A stretch of 64,000 nucleotides of DNA from Salarias fasciatus (GCF_902148845.1 NC_043748.1:16396945-16460944), one strand, 5' to 3'; shown: positions 33,765 to 45,264, counted from the first letter of the stretch. Made by a program: numbers and translations. Notes: generated by a model from the sequence alone, not told the origin.

Positions 33765-34328
33765 CAGAAGAGGTCATTTGCCACGGTTATGATGTTTTTT
33801 AATCTATAATTCATAAAGAATCTTCTAAATTAAAGTGTTCTTCTTTTCATTTGCATAGGGATATTAATTACGAAATAAGGTTTACATGAAAATCAGGTTT
33901 ATTCACCTTTATTTAATTGATTTCTGATTTAGCACTTCGGCTTGAAAGGGTTCTGATTGGACAGGGAGCTGAAGTGATACTGACATGTCCACTATTAATA
34001 ATAATCATTTTTCATTCAGAATTAGGTGTTTACAAGGTCATTTAAAGTGGAATTAAGTTTTCTTGGGAATCAAAATTCTCATGTAAACATGGCCATTATA
34101 ACCAACAACCTGCAATCCCTATGAATTCATCCACGCTGCAATATGAAGGATGTTAAGGTGACAGTAAACTGAACACAGAAAGCAGTCTCAAATTGTTCCA
34201 AAACAAAGTTGACAATGTGAGTTTTGTTGAACAGTTACCTAGTACCTTCCATATTATGAATGTCTATGTGTAGGTACAATCACACACATGTACGAGAAAT
34301 ACTGTTGTAACCTGTGTGAACAAGGTAT

Positions 34329-34871
34329 ATGATGTGTGGCGACAAACCATGTCTTAAAATGTCTGCATGTTTCTTTTCCTTTCAAAAAAAACTCAAGAGA
34401 TACCTGGGCAGTTACAACCGTGTCTGTTGTGGAGAGTTGGTGAGTCCTGAAAAGGGGAAGGAGGATCGGGAAAGGTCAAGAAAAAGGATACCATTACAAG
34501 TACCTGAGGAACCAAAAGGGCTCCCAGATGGGCCATCAGGGGACACGGCTGTTTATGACAGAATGTCGCATATAGTGAAAAAGAAAAAAAAGAGATGCAG
34601 TTGTGTTTTGAGGGTGGATCCTCAAAAACTGTTTTTAAGAGCAGAGTTGAGAATTTTTGACATGAATCCCAACACTGGCGTAACTCTCAGGAATCCCAAT
34701 GTTTTCATTTGGCTTCAGTATGAGCAGCTGGCGAGGAGGACGCTCATTCCCTCAGTTCATTCATTCATGCCTCAATGTACCCCGTACCCCAGCCCTCTTC
34801 CCAATAATAACCAGAGCACTCAAACAAATATAAATACTCAAGCTGTCAAAGTTAACGCAATAATGAGTTAA
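34329..34871 (+). CDS. Unrecognised 180-codon ORF
   Basis: Longest unexplained ORF in the D-J spacer. Features: Lys-rich middle (IVKKKKKRC), a segment DPQKLFLRAELRIFDMNPN and a Ser/Thr/Asn/Pro-rich C-terminus. No signal peptide or Ig fold. I recognise no family. No RSS, splice or promoter context supports expression; it may be a chance ORF or part of an old gene or repeat copy. Confidence 0.2.
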   Translation: MMCGDKPCLKMSACFFSFQKKLKRYLGSYNRVCCGELVSPEKGKEDRERSRKRIPLQVPEEPKGLPDGPSGDTAVYDRMSHIVKKKKKRCSCVLRVDPQKLFLRAELRIFDMNPNTGVTLRNPNVFIWLQYEQLARRTLIPSVHSFMPQCTPYPSPLPNNNQSTQTNINTQAVKVNAIMS

Positions 34872-36124
34872 TTAAAATTCCTATTGACGGCACTAATTTA
34901 TTTGATGCGAGTTTTGTGACCCTCATCTTGCACTGTAGTTTGGGAAACTGAGAGGCATGTGATGTGATACTGCACACTCCTGTATAGTAGGTGGCAGCAC
35001 CTTAAAGCTGTTTGTGATACGCCAAAACAAAAGAAGAAGAAGAAGGAGAAGCAGTGTGGAGAAATCAGGCATAATTCATCAAATACATCGTGAGTGGCAC
35101 CTCCACAAGATGGCCACCGCATGCATGTAATGTCTGAGGTGACAACACATTGGATGGGGAGCAGAGAGGGGAGGCTATGTCATTATTTTCTTTTATGAAG
35201 GTTCCAGGTAATTCTCCTGACCAAAAGGACTTGCTGGTTCAGGAGTCTGTTATTGTGATGCATAAGCTCAATCAGTTTGTGTTGAAAAATGTTTGAAAAA
35301 CTGGAAATTTAGTTGGTTGGCAAAGAATGAACACACTCAAGAGAACCGGCCCCCACAGGCCGTGACCCGCCCCAGTCCACATTTGAAGAAGGAACAGAGG
35401 TGATTGGAGCTTTCCTCTTCTCTTCACTTTATTTGTGCTCATAATCCACAAAGGTGTGTATGTGTGTGTGTGGTTTCAACAAACAACAAAATACAACTTA
35501 AGATAAACACATCCACAATAAACTTAGTCTGTTATTATACCCAGTCTGTATAAACAGCAGCAATAAAGTTGGTTTTCGAAGGGATTACAATCCAACATCA
35601 TTCCAACTGCTTCAGCTGGTTCTCTCTCAACTTGTCAAGTCACCATTACTAATATGTCACTTCCAGTGGAGGAACCGGCAGAGTGCCTTTATTGTGAAAG
35701 TCCATATTTGCTACTTCCGATGACTAATGAGCATTCGCTCCGAACGTCGGCGATAAATGCTAATTTAATGAGTCATACCACATTTTTAGTGTACCATTAG
35801 CACTTGGTTACCTATACTGAAGCTGCACAATGACGGGTCTCGTAGCCCACCAGGGTTTCCGCCAAACCTTTTCAGTCCGGGTGCCGCTAAATTGTGCAGC
35901 GCACGGAAAACGGAGAGGAGGAAAAAAAAAAAAACCTCTCCGACGGTTGAACACCGGCAGCGCTAGCAGTGCAAGCAGTGCAAGCAGTGGAAGCAGCCCC
36001 CCCACCCCCCTCCCCCCTCCCCCGGTCTGACAGCTCACACGAGCAGCATTCACCACAGCACCACACGCTCCCCCCCGGCCAAACTTTTTTCCTGCAGGAA
36101 ACACTGCCCACTATTCATCTCAAC

Positions 36125-37410
36125 CAGGGTTGGGGAGTAACGGATTACATGCAACGGCGTGATGTAATCAGGATACAAAAAATTGGAACTGTAATCCATT
36201 ACAATACACACAAAAAACATGTAATCTCTTACAGGCATATCTCATAAAAAAACAAATTACTGAGCGGGATTACTTTTGAAAATCTGACGGAATATACCAG
36301 AATTACAACAGACATCCGCGTCGTATACAGACATTGTGACACTTTACGGCACCAACCGCCACATCATAGATCTATAAACAATAGATGCCATAGATATATA
36401 AATGATAGACGCCGCAATGACCGCTATCTTGGAGCAGCCTCCCGCTCTGCTGGTATGTTTAACTATGAATGAAACAACCCGCGATGTCGTGGATTTTACC
36501 ACCTGCTGCTGGAGTCATGGCTGCTCCAGAGAGAGAAACTCATTCTTTGGCTGGAAACATAGACATTTTGTATTTAAGTCAGATGAGACCAGAACTTCTC
36601 AGTACATTGTAAATCCTGCTTCCCAGTTGTGAAAACGGTCTCAACATCCAGGGACTCAACATCAAACCTGAAGACACATCGACAGGTATGAAACACACCT
36701 GAACTCACAGTGAAGCTAAAGTGTTATTAGCCTGCTAACCTGTCAGTAACCTACTGCTGAGAACCACAGCCTCACCAGGCTGAACTCAGAAGAATCTGAT
36801 GGAGGCAATAATATCTTCAGCCTGGATGGAGGATTGATTGGAGACTGCATGTTTCCTTCTGTCACTGAGGAATAAATGAACTCTTAACTCTTGAAAAAAA
36901 ATACTGAGCATAGCATACCTGAACTCAAAGCACTGCTCCTCACTGCAGCAGTACAGCTACACAGGAGACTGAGTATATAATATAAATGTGTGTTAACACT
37001 GTCAGTGCGGCTCCTGGTGCTGCTGCTGTTCTGTGGAACAACTGGAGGAACACAGTCTGAACTGATGAAGCTGATCCTGAGTCAGAAAGAAAGAAAGTCA
37101 GATTCTCAGTAGGTTCAGAGGACGTCATGTTGTTGGTATTAATTGGGGCTGAACACACAGAGTTCAGCAGAGTTCATGACACTCAGAGCATTTAGTGTTT
37201 ACTGTGTGGAGTTGTCAATACACTGAGGATGACACATTGTTTTTGTCTTTATTTTTTATGTTTGCTGGTGAAGTAATCTAAAAGTAACTAAAAGTAATCT
37301 GGTACGTTACTTTTTTATTGAAGTAATTACAGTAAGTTACTAATTACATTTTTGACAAGTAACTTGTAATTGTACCGGATTACAATTTTAAAGTAACCCT
37401 CCCAACCCTG
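36125..37410. mobile_element. hAT-like DNA transposon
   Basis: Termini CAGGGTTGGGGAGTAACGGA and CCCTCCCAACCCTG, with inverted sub-terminal repeats of the GTAATCC/GGATTAC type on both sides. Flanks ATCTCAAC and GTCTCAAC form an 8-bp target duplication with one mismatch. 1286 bp; no transposase recognised. Confidence 0.8.
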
Positions 37411-37419
37411 GTCTCAACA

Positions 37420-38155
37420 CACACATTGCTACCTGTGTGACGTCACTCACCTGAAACCCAACTCTTAGTCTGGCTCACCCGATATGATTAATATGATTAT
37501 TTTAATGAATAGTGCTTAATAATTAAAGGAACTTGACAATAACTAAACACTAAACTGGTGACCTTGTGGCATTTTCTTCATGGAGATACCTAATACAGCC
37601 AGTCATTAATCTAACACTCAACAAGACAACAGGGTGACTTTTGTGGAAAAAAAAAAACAAAAAAACAAAGTTGCCAATTCCTGTCAGGAAATTTCATGTC
37701 ATCATCTAGTTTGAATAGATGCCAATTTCAATATCTAGGTAAAATTATTTTATGACATCATTTAAAACGGATACATTGTTGCCAATTTCTCGTCAGGAAA
37801 GTTCTAAATGACATCATCATACAGGAACTGGTGCAAAGTGCACCACGTAACATGAATTTGGTAATGCATCAATCTGCATCCATCTGATAATCGAAGAATG
37901 GGACGAGGCTATTATCTAACCCTGTTGAAGTTGGCATTGTTGTCTTCAACTCCAGTAAAGAAGTCTTGTTGTTTGAACCCCTGAAGGGACTGAAGCTGAG
38001 GAGAGGGGCCGAGAAAGAGGAAGTGTTGTTCACCAACTGATGGCACACACACTTCCTTTTATGTAACCAAGAGGAAATGGGACATCTCAGGAGAAATGCA
38101 CATAGATAATATGGTGGGAATTATTTTATCACTGTAATCTTGCTGCTTCCAGGTT
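37420..38155. other. Spacer before the JH cluster
   Basis: No gene or RSS pair seen. Confidence 0.5.
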
Positions 38156-38159
38156 AATA

Positions 38160-38250
38160 AGTATCTGTCATAGGCTGTCATATGACATGTAACACTGTGA
38201 CTACCACTTTGACTACTGGGGGAAAGGGACTCAAGTCACTGTAACTTCTG
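38160..38250 (+). CDS. JH1 with 23-RSS
   Basis: Heptamer CACTGTG at 38193-38199; J 38200-38250 reads [16 protein letters not shown] before GTAAGT. The nonamer is weak: AGTATCTGT at 38160-38168 (24-bp spacer, 6/9). Coding and splice parts are sound; recombination efficiency may be low. Confidence 0.88.
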
Positions 38251-38456
38251 GTAAGTAATTAACTTATTTGGACTGAAAAACACATTTTTGATGTTTTCCT
38301 GTTATTTTGTCTTTAATTTAAATTTCTGCATGTATGTTGAATGTGACATCAAACATCTTCCACATGAGCAGAGCTGGATGACATTTTAGGTTTAATGGAT
38401 TAAAAATTATACATTTTATTAATTATTCCAGCTCTGATGACACAAATAATATTTGT

Positions 38457-38511
38457 CACTGTGACTTTTTAACTTGCTGGGTAAGATGAACACTGGTGAC
38501 TGTGACAACAG
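38457..38511 (+). pseudogene. psi-JH2
   Basis: Heptamer CACTGTG (38457-38463), J-like body ending GTGACTGTGACAACAG before GTAAAT. The W-G-x-G core is replaced by W-V-R-stop, and no nonamer lies 23 bp upstream. Confidence 0.8.
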
Positions 38512-38612
38512 GTAAATTAAAGCTTTAATTAAAAAGCTTAATAATAATTATTCATCCCAGGATGATACATGATTACCAAAAATATTAGTTTTTATATGAT
38601 TGATGTGTTGAT

Positions 38613-38666
38613 CATTGTGACTGAGCCTTTGATTACTGGAACATAAAGGAACATCGGTAACTAAAG
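38613..38666 (+). pseudogene. psi-JH3
   Basis: CATTGTG (38613-38619), then TTTGATTACTGG followed by a frame-shifted AACATAAAGGAACATCGG core and donor GTAAAA. W-G-x-G is lost, nonamer absent. Confidence 0.75.
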
Positions 38667-38708
38667 GTAAAAAACTAAACTCTTTGAGGAAGTTTTCTGC
38701 TCCCAGCA

Positions 38709-38798
38709 TGTTTTTGGATGTTGGTTGCATTGACTTTTTTCACTGTGACAATGCTTTTGACTACTGGGGAAAAGGAACGATGGTGACTGTCACATCAG
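38709..38798 (+). CDS. JH4 with 23-RSS
   Basis: Nonamer TGTTTTTGG (38709-38717), 23-bp spacer, heptamer CACTGTG (38741-38747); J 38748-38798 reads [16 protein letters not shown], donor GTAAAA. Confidence 0.94.
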
Positions 38799-39063
38799 GT
38801 AAAATAAGCTTTTTCTTCTCATATTGTTGTCATAAATGTCAAAAATACACAGGTTAGAATATCTGGTCCTCAGTGGGGAGAAAACTGCATTTTAAAATAC
38901 TTGGGTTTGCACTTTGGATGACTTGACTTAATACATGTCAGATCACAAAAAAATAATACTGTAACAAACAGGTTAGCAAAGCTTTGTTGTGTTATGCGTA
39001 AATGTGAAAAGAAAAAAGTTTAACTTATTTAGAAGACGGTGAAATCAAGAGCCTTACAAAAGT

Positions 39064-39153
39064 TGTTTTTGTACATTGAATGTGTTGGTTTGTTACACTG
39101 TGATGATGCTTTTGACTACTGGGGAAAAGGAACAATGGTGACCGTAACAACAG
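39064..39153 (+). CDS. JH5 with 23-RSS
   Basis: Nonamer TGTTTTTGT (39064-39072), 23-bp spacer, heptamer CACTGTG (39096-39102); J 39103-39153 reads [16 protein letters not shown], donor GTAAAA. Confidence 0.94.
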
Positions 39154-39249
39154 GTAAAAAATAATTTCTTCCTTCTGTCCTTTGTGATATTGTGATATTT
39201 ATTCTGTTTACTTTACATTTAAGCTACAGTGGCAAATCTGTACTGGAGA

Positions 39250-39325
39250 TGTTTTTGTTGTTGAGAAGTGCGTATATTGTGGTAATGCTTTCTAAAGAAA
39301 AAGGCAACAAGGTCAAATGAAGCTG
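39250..39325 (+). pseudogene. J-like relic A
   Basis: TGTTTTTGT (39250-39258), 16-bp spacer, TATTGTG (39275-39281), AATGCTTTCT... and a GTAAGT donor-like end. The Trp-Gly core is missing. Follows JH5 at the same distance that relic B follows JH6. Confidence 0.5.
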
Positions 39326-39782
39326 GTAAGTCAGTCTATTTTCTTTGTCCTTTATAAATTTCAGTTGGAAATGTTTGTTTCATTTATTGTTGCTTCCTTT
39401 TGGACATACAGTTGTGACTCCATGTGCCAACTTACTAAATGTGAATGTGTTACACATTTTTTCATTTTTTTTTTTTTTAAATGTGGAAATAATTTTAACT
39501 CCTATTTGAAAAAGCCAGTGTATGTTGGAATGAAAAACAGTCAGGTTTTTTAACTGTCTTAAACCTTACAACTGCTCTTGACAAAGCCAGATATGAGAAA
39601 GACGACATCTGTTATTGAAAAAAAAAAGAGATAAAACCACAGTGATGTCTTGTAAAAAACTAAATTAAACCTTGTGGCACAAGTGCATCAGAATATTCCT
39701 CTATGACTGATAATTTGAGGAAGTTTCTCTCTGAATATCACCATAAACTAAATATATGAGAGAGATTCATAAAACCATCATG

Positions 39783-39875
39783 AGTTTTTGTTAAAAGTGC
39801 CAAAAGACTATCAGAACTGTGATGACTGGTCTTTTGACTACTGGGGAAAAGGAACAACGGTGACTGTAACAACAG
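39783..39875 (+). CDS. JH6 with 23-RSS
   Basis: Nonamer AGTTTTTGT (39783-39791), 23-bp spacer, heptamer AACTGTG (39815-39821; the CAC start is altered to AAC on the + strand while its GTG end, next to the coding flank, is kept); J 39822-39875 reads [17 protein letters not shown], donor GTAAAA. Confidence 0.92.
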
Positions 39876-39975
39876 GTAAAATATCATTTTCTTCATTACA
39901 TCGTTTACGATGACAATGTAATATTTACTCTGTTTGCATTACATTTAAACCTCAGTGGCAAATCTTTATTTGACA

Positions 39976-40052
39976 TGTTTTTGTTGTTCAGAGGTGAGTA
40001 TATTGTGATCATGCTTTCTAAACAAAAAGGCAACAAGGTGAAATTGACACTG
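39976..40052 (+). pseudogene. J-like relic B
   Basis: Close copy of relic A: TGTTTTTGT (39976-39984), 16-bp spacer, TATTGTG (40001-40007), CATGCTTTCTAAACAAAAAG body, GTAAGT donor-like end. Confidence 0.5.
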
Positions 40053-40068
40053 GTAAGTCAGTCTTGTA

Positions 40069-40083
40069 TGTATATATATATAC

Positions 40084-40154
<71 letters not shown>

Positions 40155-40185
40155 TACATATACATATATACATATACATATATAC

Positions 40186-40240
<55 letters not shown>
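40069..40240. repeat. (TA)n / (TATACA)n microsatellite
   Basis: Long AT/ACAT-rich dinucleotide tract between JH6 and JH7; length here may be assembly-sensitive. Confidence 0.95.
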
Positions 40241-40243
<3 letters not shown>

Positions 40244-40453
40244 TTAAGTTTAAGTTGATGGTAGAGTCATAAGGCAAGAAGAAAAAGAAAACTTTTTTTT
40301 GTGTAGCATGAAATGTATTTCTGATTTCTTATATTGAATTCTGACAGAAATATTACACTCACAGTTGTTAAAATAAGATCCAAGTTTGTTATATTAGCGC
40401 ACTTCATAATTAAACTTTAAATTGGACTTTTTTAAAGTTAAAGTTAGTAAATG

Positions 40454-40566
40454 GGTTTTTGATACTACAGGCTGAGTAAATTCAGCACTGTGCTACAGCT
40501 ATGGCTACAGCTATAGCTATAGTTTCGACTACTGGGGAAAGGGTACAACTGTAACAGTTTCATCAG
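40454..40566 (+). CDS. JH7 with 23-RSS, extended Tyr/Ser J
   Basis: Nonamer GGTTTTTGA (40454-40462), 23-bp spacer, heptamer CACTGTG (40486-40492); J 40493-40566 reads [20 protein letters not shown] then TVSS, donor GTAAGA. At 74 nt it is 20-23 nt longer than the other mu J segments because of a germline Tyr/Ser repeat encoded by tandem CTACAG/CTATAG/CTATGG units. Confidence 0.94.
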
Positions 40567-41179
40567 GTAAGACAATTATTATGTATCACATACAACTGCT
40601 AAAGTTAATTTAAAGTCATGCATGTTGATGATAAAATACCGTGAACTCAGTCGATGTGTTTCGGTTTGAATCTGTTTAAACAATCGCTGTTTGTTCATTG
40701 ATTCATTCTTTGTTAAAAAAAAAAAAAAGAAGAGAAATTATAATTTTATTGAGAAGTTAATTGTTTATTCAGTCATTTCTTTTCTGATAACTTTTTTTTA
40801 AAATTGTGTTTTCTAAGTTTTAATGGTGATAACTGGTGTTCTGCAATGTGGGATACTGTTATTTTGTTGTTTTTTTCATCTTTTTCTTTGCTGTCATGAC
40901 TGTTAAAAGAAACGGCACTGTTTTACACTTTTAATGGAAAGGTTTTATTTAAGTCTTATTTTTTTGCTCAGTTTTTGTCGTCTCCATGTTTACTGAATGA
41001 TTTGGAAGTGTGTCAGTGTGTGTTTGGAGGACATTTATCATGTTCAACATTCTGAATTTCTTTCATGTTGTTTTAACTGTGACTGTGTAATGAAACTGGC
41101 CTAATATAAATCTGCACTGTTACATAATACACACACGTATAATTTATTTCTCTTCTTCTTGTTCCTCTTTTGCTTCCAG
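40567..41179. other. JH-Cmu intron
   Basis: 0.6 kb; no repeat or extra exon seen. The intronic position matches where enhancer elements lie in mammals, but I see no clear octamer. Confidence 0.5.
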
Positions 41180-41476
41180 CCACTTCTACTGGGCCAACGG
41201 TGTTTCCTCTGAGTCCATGCAGCTCTGACAGTGCAACCACCTTCACTCTTGCCTGCCTGGCCACTGGCTTCTCTCCCGCCTCACTCACTTTCTCATGGAC
41301 CAAAAGCGACACGGCCTTGACTGATTTCCTCCAGTATCCTGCAGTCCAGAGAGGAGAAACTTACACTGGCATCAGTCAAATCCAGGTGAAAAGAGAAGAC
41401 TGGAACAAGCTGGACAGCATCAAATGTCTGGCCAGTCATCCTGCCGGGCAATCCCCGGGTGCTTTTGTCTTCCCTG
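41180..41476 (+). CDS. Cmu1 exon
   Basis: After TTGCTTCCAG; ATSTGPTVFPLSPCSSDSA, Cys in LACLATGF and IKCLASH, Trp in FSWTKSD. Donor GTAAGT. Also usable as first constant domain of IgD by splicing to delta1. Confidence 0.97.
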
Positions 41477-44400
41477 GTAAGTCTCCAGCTAAGGAAAATA
41501 TGATTGTTATTAAAAGTGATCGATTGCATGGCAGGCCTGTTCACATGGACTTTTTACTGAATTGCAGAATTACACAGACATGTGTGACAATTATTTCTGA
41601 TAAGTTTTGTCAAACATCTTCAAAAAGTTATTATCCTCTTTAGTGGATGATCTGAGATATTATTTCGTACAGGTGGTACTTTTTTTTATTGTGTCAAATC
41701 TACATGTGTTGATAAATGAACAGATTAATCTTTGGTTTACATAAAAGAGTGATACAACCTAATTTATTAGTATTCATCAATATAATACGTTTCACCACTA
41801 AAAGACCTACTTCATTACTGCAGGTGGAATAAGACGGACAGAACATTGCTTTTTCTTTTTCCCCCTCACTAACAAACTCTGTCTTAGAATAATTTTTGAT
41901 TCTTTCCTTTTTCATCTCTCTGCACTGCTCCAAGTTCTCTCCTGGTGTCTGCCTGCTTCAATATGGATTGTACATTAACACCATTTAAATAACATTTATG
42001 TTCATGTTGCTTGACAGTGAATGTATATGCAGAAGCAAGCATCACAATCTGAATACATTTGAACTTCAATCAATTATCATTTGATGAAAAAAGACACTTA
42101 ATTTATAAAGGAAAGCTTTTATTTGAGCAGCATCATGTATGCATGTGCAAGTTGCATATTCAGTCATCTTTTCACTTCTGTTCATCCAGATTTGATGAAC
42201 ACTGTGACACATGATCAGCTTCTGCATATATATCTATATTCCTTCCAGCTTCTGCATACATATGTGTGTGTGTTTGTTTTTCAGAGGTGAAATATATTGA
42301 ACCAACTCTTAAAGTGTGTTTCTCTGAAGAGGACAATGAGGTTACGTTCTCCTGCATTGCCAAAGATTTTGCTCCAAAGGAACACAACATAACATGGCAG
42401 AAAAATACAGGAGAAATCACTGGCAAAATAGACAAGATTGAGACCATTTCTGCAGGAAGAGCGGGGAATGAAACCACACTGTACAGCGCATCAAGTTTTC
42501 TCAGTGTTGAGCCCGATGAGTGGAGTAAAGGTACTACATATACATGTGTGTTTGAGAGGAAAGGGAAAGACAATATCAGCAAATCTGTGACCTACAAAGA
42601 ATCCACCACAACCTGTAAGTACACCATGACATGTTCTTTTAATCATTTATGTTGGTTCACTTTCCATGATGAACACTTTTCATTCAGGTCACGTTTTTAT
42701 TCACTTTTTAGGTGATGGGTGTCGAGAAGCAGATGTGGAAGTAACTATTGAAGGTCCCTCAATTCAAAACATGTCTGTGAACAGAAAAGGAACTCTGACC
42801 TGTGAAGTCAAGGTAAACAAGGGAAGAGTGGAAAAGATTTTCTGGGAGAACAGCTCCGGAAAAGAAATAGCTGGCAGTCAGCTGGAGCCTGGCAAGGGAA
42901 AGCAAAGCACACTTTTCCATACTATTGACATCACCTATGAGGAATGGAGCCAGGGGACAGGATTCTTCTGTGTGGTCGAGCATGACAACATGATAGAGCC
43001 ACTGAAGAAAGAGTACCAAAAGGACATCGGTAAGAAAACTGCTCTGCAAGTGTCCAGTAAAAACAGTGCTTCCTTCCACTTGTCACTCCACAAACTACCT
43101 CGGTTTTTATTATTTAGGAAATATTCTCTTGGGAACATAAGGTACTTTCCTCTGTGGCTTTATATCTAATGGATTTTTTCATATTTTCAGGAAAACAATG
43201 TCAGCGGCCTTCAGTGTTTATGCTGCCACCAGTTGAACATCCTAAAACAGAAAGGGTGACCCTGACTTGCTTTGTGAAAGACTTCTCTCCTCCGGAGGTT
43301 TTTGTCTCTTGGCTTGTTAACGATGAGGAAGCAGGTTCAGAATATGACTTCAACACCACCAGCCCTGTAGAAAGCAAAGGATCGTATTCTGCTTACGGCC
43401 AGTTAACACTGAGCTTTGACCAGTGGAGTGACAGTGATGCTGTGTATAGCTGTGTCGTTTACCACGAGTCCTTGGTCAACACAACAAAAGCCATTGTCAG
43501 ATCCATTGGCTACAGAACATTTGAAAAGAACAACGTGGTGAACCTCAGCATGAATGTCCCCGACACGTGCAAGGCCCAGTAGATGTTTCCTTCTGTCTCG
43601 CTGTGTCCTCTGTTGTTTGGATGTTCATGTTTGTTGCTTGTGATATTACAATGTGTTTGTGTGTTTTCACTGCAGATTCAAAATCAAAATAAAAAAAAAA
43701 CTTTGCAAATCCTTTAATGTTTGTTCATGTTTGTTAAGTGCAGTTATGTCGTGATTCAACCTGAATATTGTGTGTGCGACTGTTTTTTGTATGTCTATTG
43801 TGCCACTGATACTTAAATATAGAGAGATATGTACATACATAGAGAGAGACTGATTTTATCTGGCTTGAGTTCTGGAACAACAAAAAAAAATCTTTGCCAA
43901 TATCTCTTCACCTACTTCAGAAAAGGATCCAATCAGTCCCATTCATCTTCATATTGTTCATGAATAGTGCAGCAGCACTGCTTGTGTGACTTGTGTGTGT
44001 GGCTGTTTGCTCTACTGGGTCCTTCATCCCTCCACATACAATCAACAGTTTGACTCGACCTCGGCTGTTTCTGAGTCGAACAATGAAGAAACTCTAGTAC
44101 AAGCCAAGGGAAGCAAACCACCAATATTTATGGATTTCAAAAGCAAGTCAGGATCACTGCAGGCAGAATGAACCTAATGCCACTGACACTGTGTTTTTAA
44201 GATGATGAAATCAAATGAGACTTATCGTGCATACTTCCTGAAATACAACTGAGCATTTCTCTTATCTTTATTCTTTTTAATTCTGCACTGACGACAACAT
44301 TCCCATGTGAAGAATCATTTTCACACAAGCTATTCGTTAAAGCAAGATCTAAGCGGTGGCAAGTATTAATCAAACAATGACTATATTCTACATTTAGAGC

Positions 44401-45118
44401 GCCTGATTGAAACAAACAACAAGGACGATGCTGAGAGGGCAGAAGAGGACAACATGGCGAGCACAGCCCTCACCTTCATCATCCTCTTCCTCCTCACTCT
44501 GCTGTTCACTATTGGAACTACAGCTATCAAGGTACAAGTCATTTTATATTGTCAAGCACAGATATGGATCAGAAAAAGTCTTCACAGTTGATGGTTTTAA
44601 ACACTGACAAAAAGAAATGCAACCTAATCATATCTATAAAACAAAACATTTTCCATAACTACATCTTCAAGCGGAATTGTTTTGTCAATGAAGTGAAACA
44701 AATTTCCATTCTCAGTAATTATTCATCTTATTAATCCGACAGTTTCATTCTGCCTTCACTTCTAATTCTAATGAATAATTCTCAACAATAAATGATGCAT
44801 GCACAGTTACAGCACTCATCTTATACACTTTGATGCTGTTGACATTTACAAGAAAAGATAAAATACTTTTGTTTTGCCAAGTGGTAAAATGTGCAAACTC
44901 GTATTGACTGTTCCTTGAGATTTCCTTACAATTTCAAGAATATTACTTCTTATATAATTACTGTATTTTGGGCTGATATTATGAACACCATCACGCCTAT
45001 ATGTAATATGTATAATAAGTGATATTAAATATAAAGTACTTGGTCATTTTTGTCCATTTACATTTGAGTTTGCAATTTTCTTATCTTTTTTCAAAACATC
45101 TCTTTTCAGGTTAAATGA
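41180..45118 (+). CDS. ighm: IgM heavy-chain constant region (Cmu)
   Basis: Exons: Cmu1 41180-41476, Cmu2 42285-42614, Cmu3 42712-43029, Cmu4 43191-43582 (secreted stop TAG), TM1 44398-44531, TM2 45110-45118. All CH junctions are phase 1. Cmu1 has the light-chain Cys (PLSPCSS). Cmu4 ends with a mu tailpiece (NVVNLSMNVPDTCKAQ) with an N-glycosylation site and penultimate-region Cys for polymers. In teleosts membrane IgM is known to splice Cmu3 directly to TM1; the phases here fit (Cmu3 ends with one base, TM1 supplies two), and I see no membrane donor in Cmu4. The TM helix is TALTFIILFLLTLLFTIGTT with a short KVK tail. N-glycosylation motifs occur in Cmu2, Cmu3, Cmu4 and the tail. Confidence 0.97.
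42285..42614 (+). CDS. Cmu2 exon
   Basis: After TTTTTCAG; EVKYIEPTLKVCFSEEDNEV, fold Cys in FSCIAKDF and YTCVFERK, Trp in ITWQKN. Extra Cys in LKVCFSE. Glycosylation motifs NIT and NET. Donor GTAAGT. Confidence 0.96.
42712..43029 (+). CDS. Cmu3 exon
   Basis: After CTTTTTAG; begins with a CDGC motif formed across the splice (two cysteines available for interchain bonds), then READVEVTIEGPS. Fold Cys in LTCEVKV and FFCVVEHD; Trp in IFWENSS. Donor GTAAGA. Confidence 0.96.
43191..43582 (+). CDS. Cmu4 exon with secreted tail
   Basis: After ATATTTTCAG; GKQCQRPSVFMLPPVEH, Cys in LTCFVKDFSP and YSCVVYHES, Trp in VSWLVND. Tail GYRTFEKNNVVNLSMNVPD then TCKAQ and TAG. Confidence 0.97.
43688..43693 (+). 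terminator. Secreted IgM poly(A) signal
   Basis: AATAAA 106 bp after the secreted stop, followed by an A-run. Confidence 0.75.
44398..44531 (+). CDS. Cmu TM1 exon
   Basis: After CTACATTTAG; acidic linker ERLIETNNKDDAERAEEDN, then helix MASTALTFIILFLLTLLFTI and GTTAIK. Donor GTACAA. Confidence 0.95.
45110..45118 (+). CDS. Cmu TM2 exon
   Basis: After CTCTTTTCAG; Val-Lys-stop (TGA), completing the KVK cytoplasmic tail. Confidence 0.88.
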   Translation, partial: VK

Positions 45119-45258
45119 AACAAGGAGTACGATCATATCTGTTTCATGAAAACTTAAGGAAGTATATATCATAAATCATTTCTCTGTCAAATTCCTATTA
45201 TCATGTAAGTAGTTACAGCGATGTTTTTTGCTTTTTATGTCTTTGTTTGCCTTCTTGA

Positions 45259-45264
45259 AATAAA
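45259..45264 (+). terminator. Membrane IgM poly(A) signal
   Basis: AATAAA 141 bp after the TM2 stop. Confidence 0.75.

Larger units (their letters stand above)
32600..36120. other. D-J spacer of mixed repeats
   Basis: Apart from the MITE and ORF listed, it holds GC-rich blocks (33100-33460, 35820-36110) that look repeat-derived, but I could not assign them. Confidence 0.4.

Noticed and set aside
38457-38511. psi-JH2 as a functional J because of its perfect heptamer and donor
   Set aside because: The W-G-x-G motif is absent, there is an in-frame stop, and no nonamer lies at 23 bp.
39966-40277. Tyr-Ile repeat ORFs across 40.0-40.3 kb
   Set aside because: Translation of a TA microsatellite, both strands.
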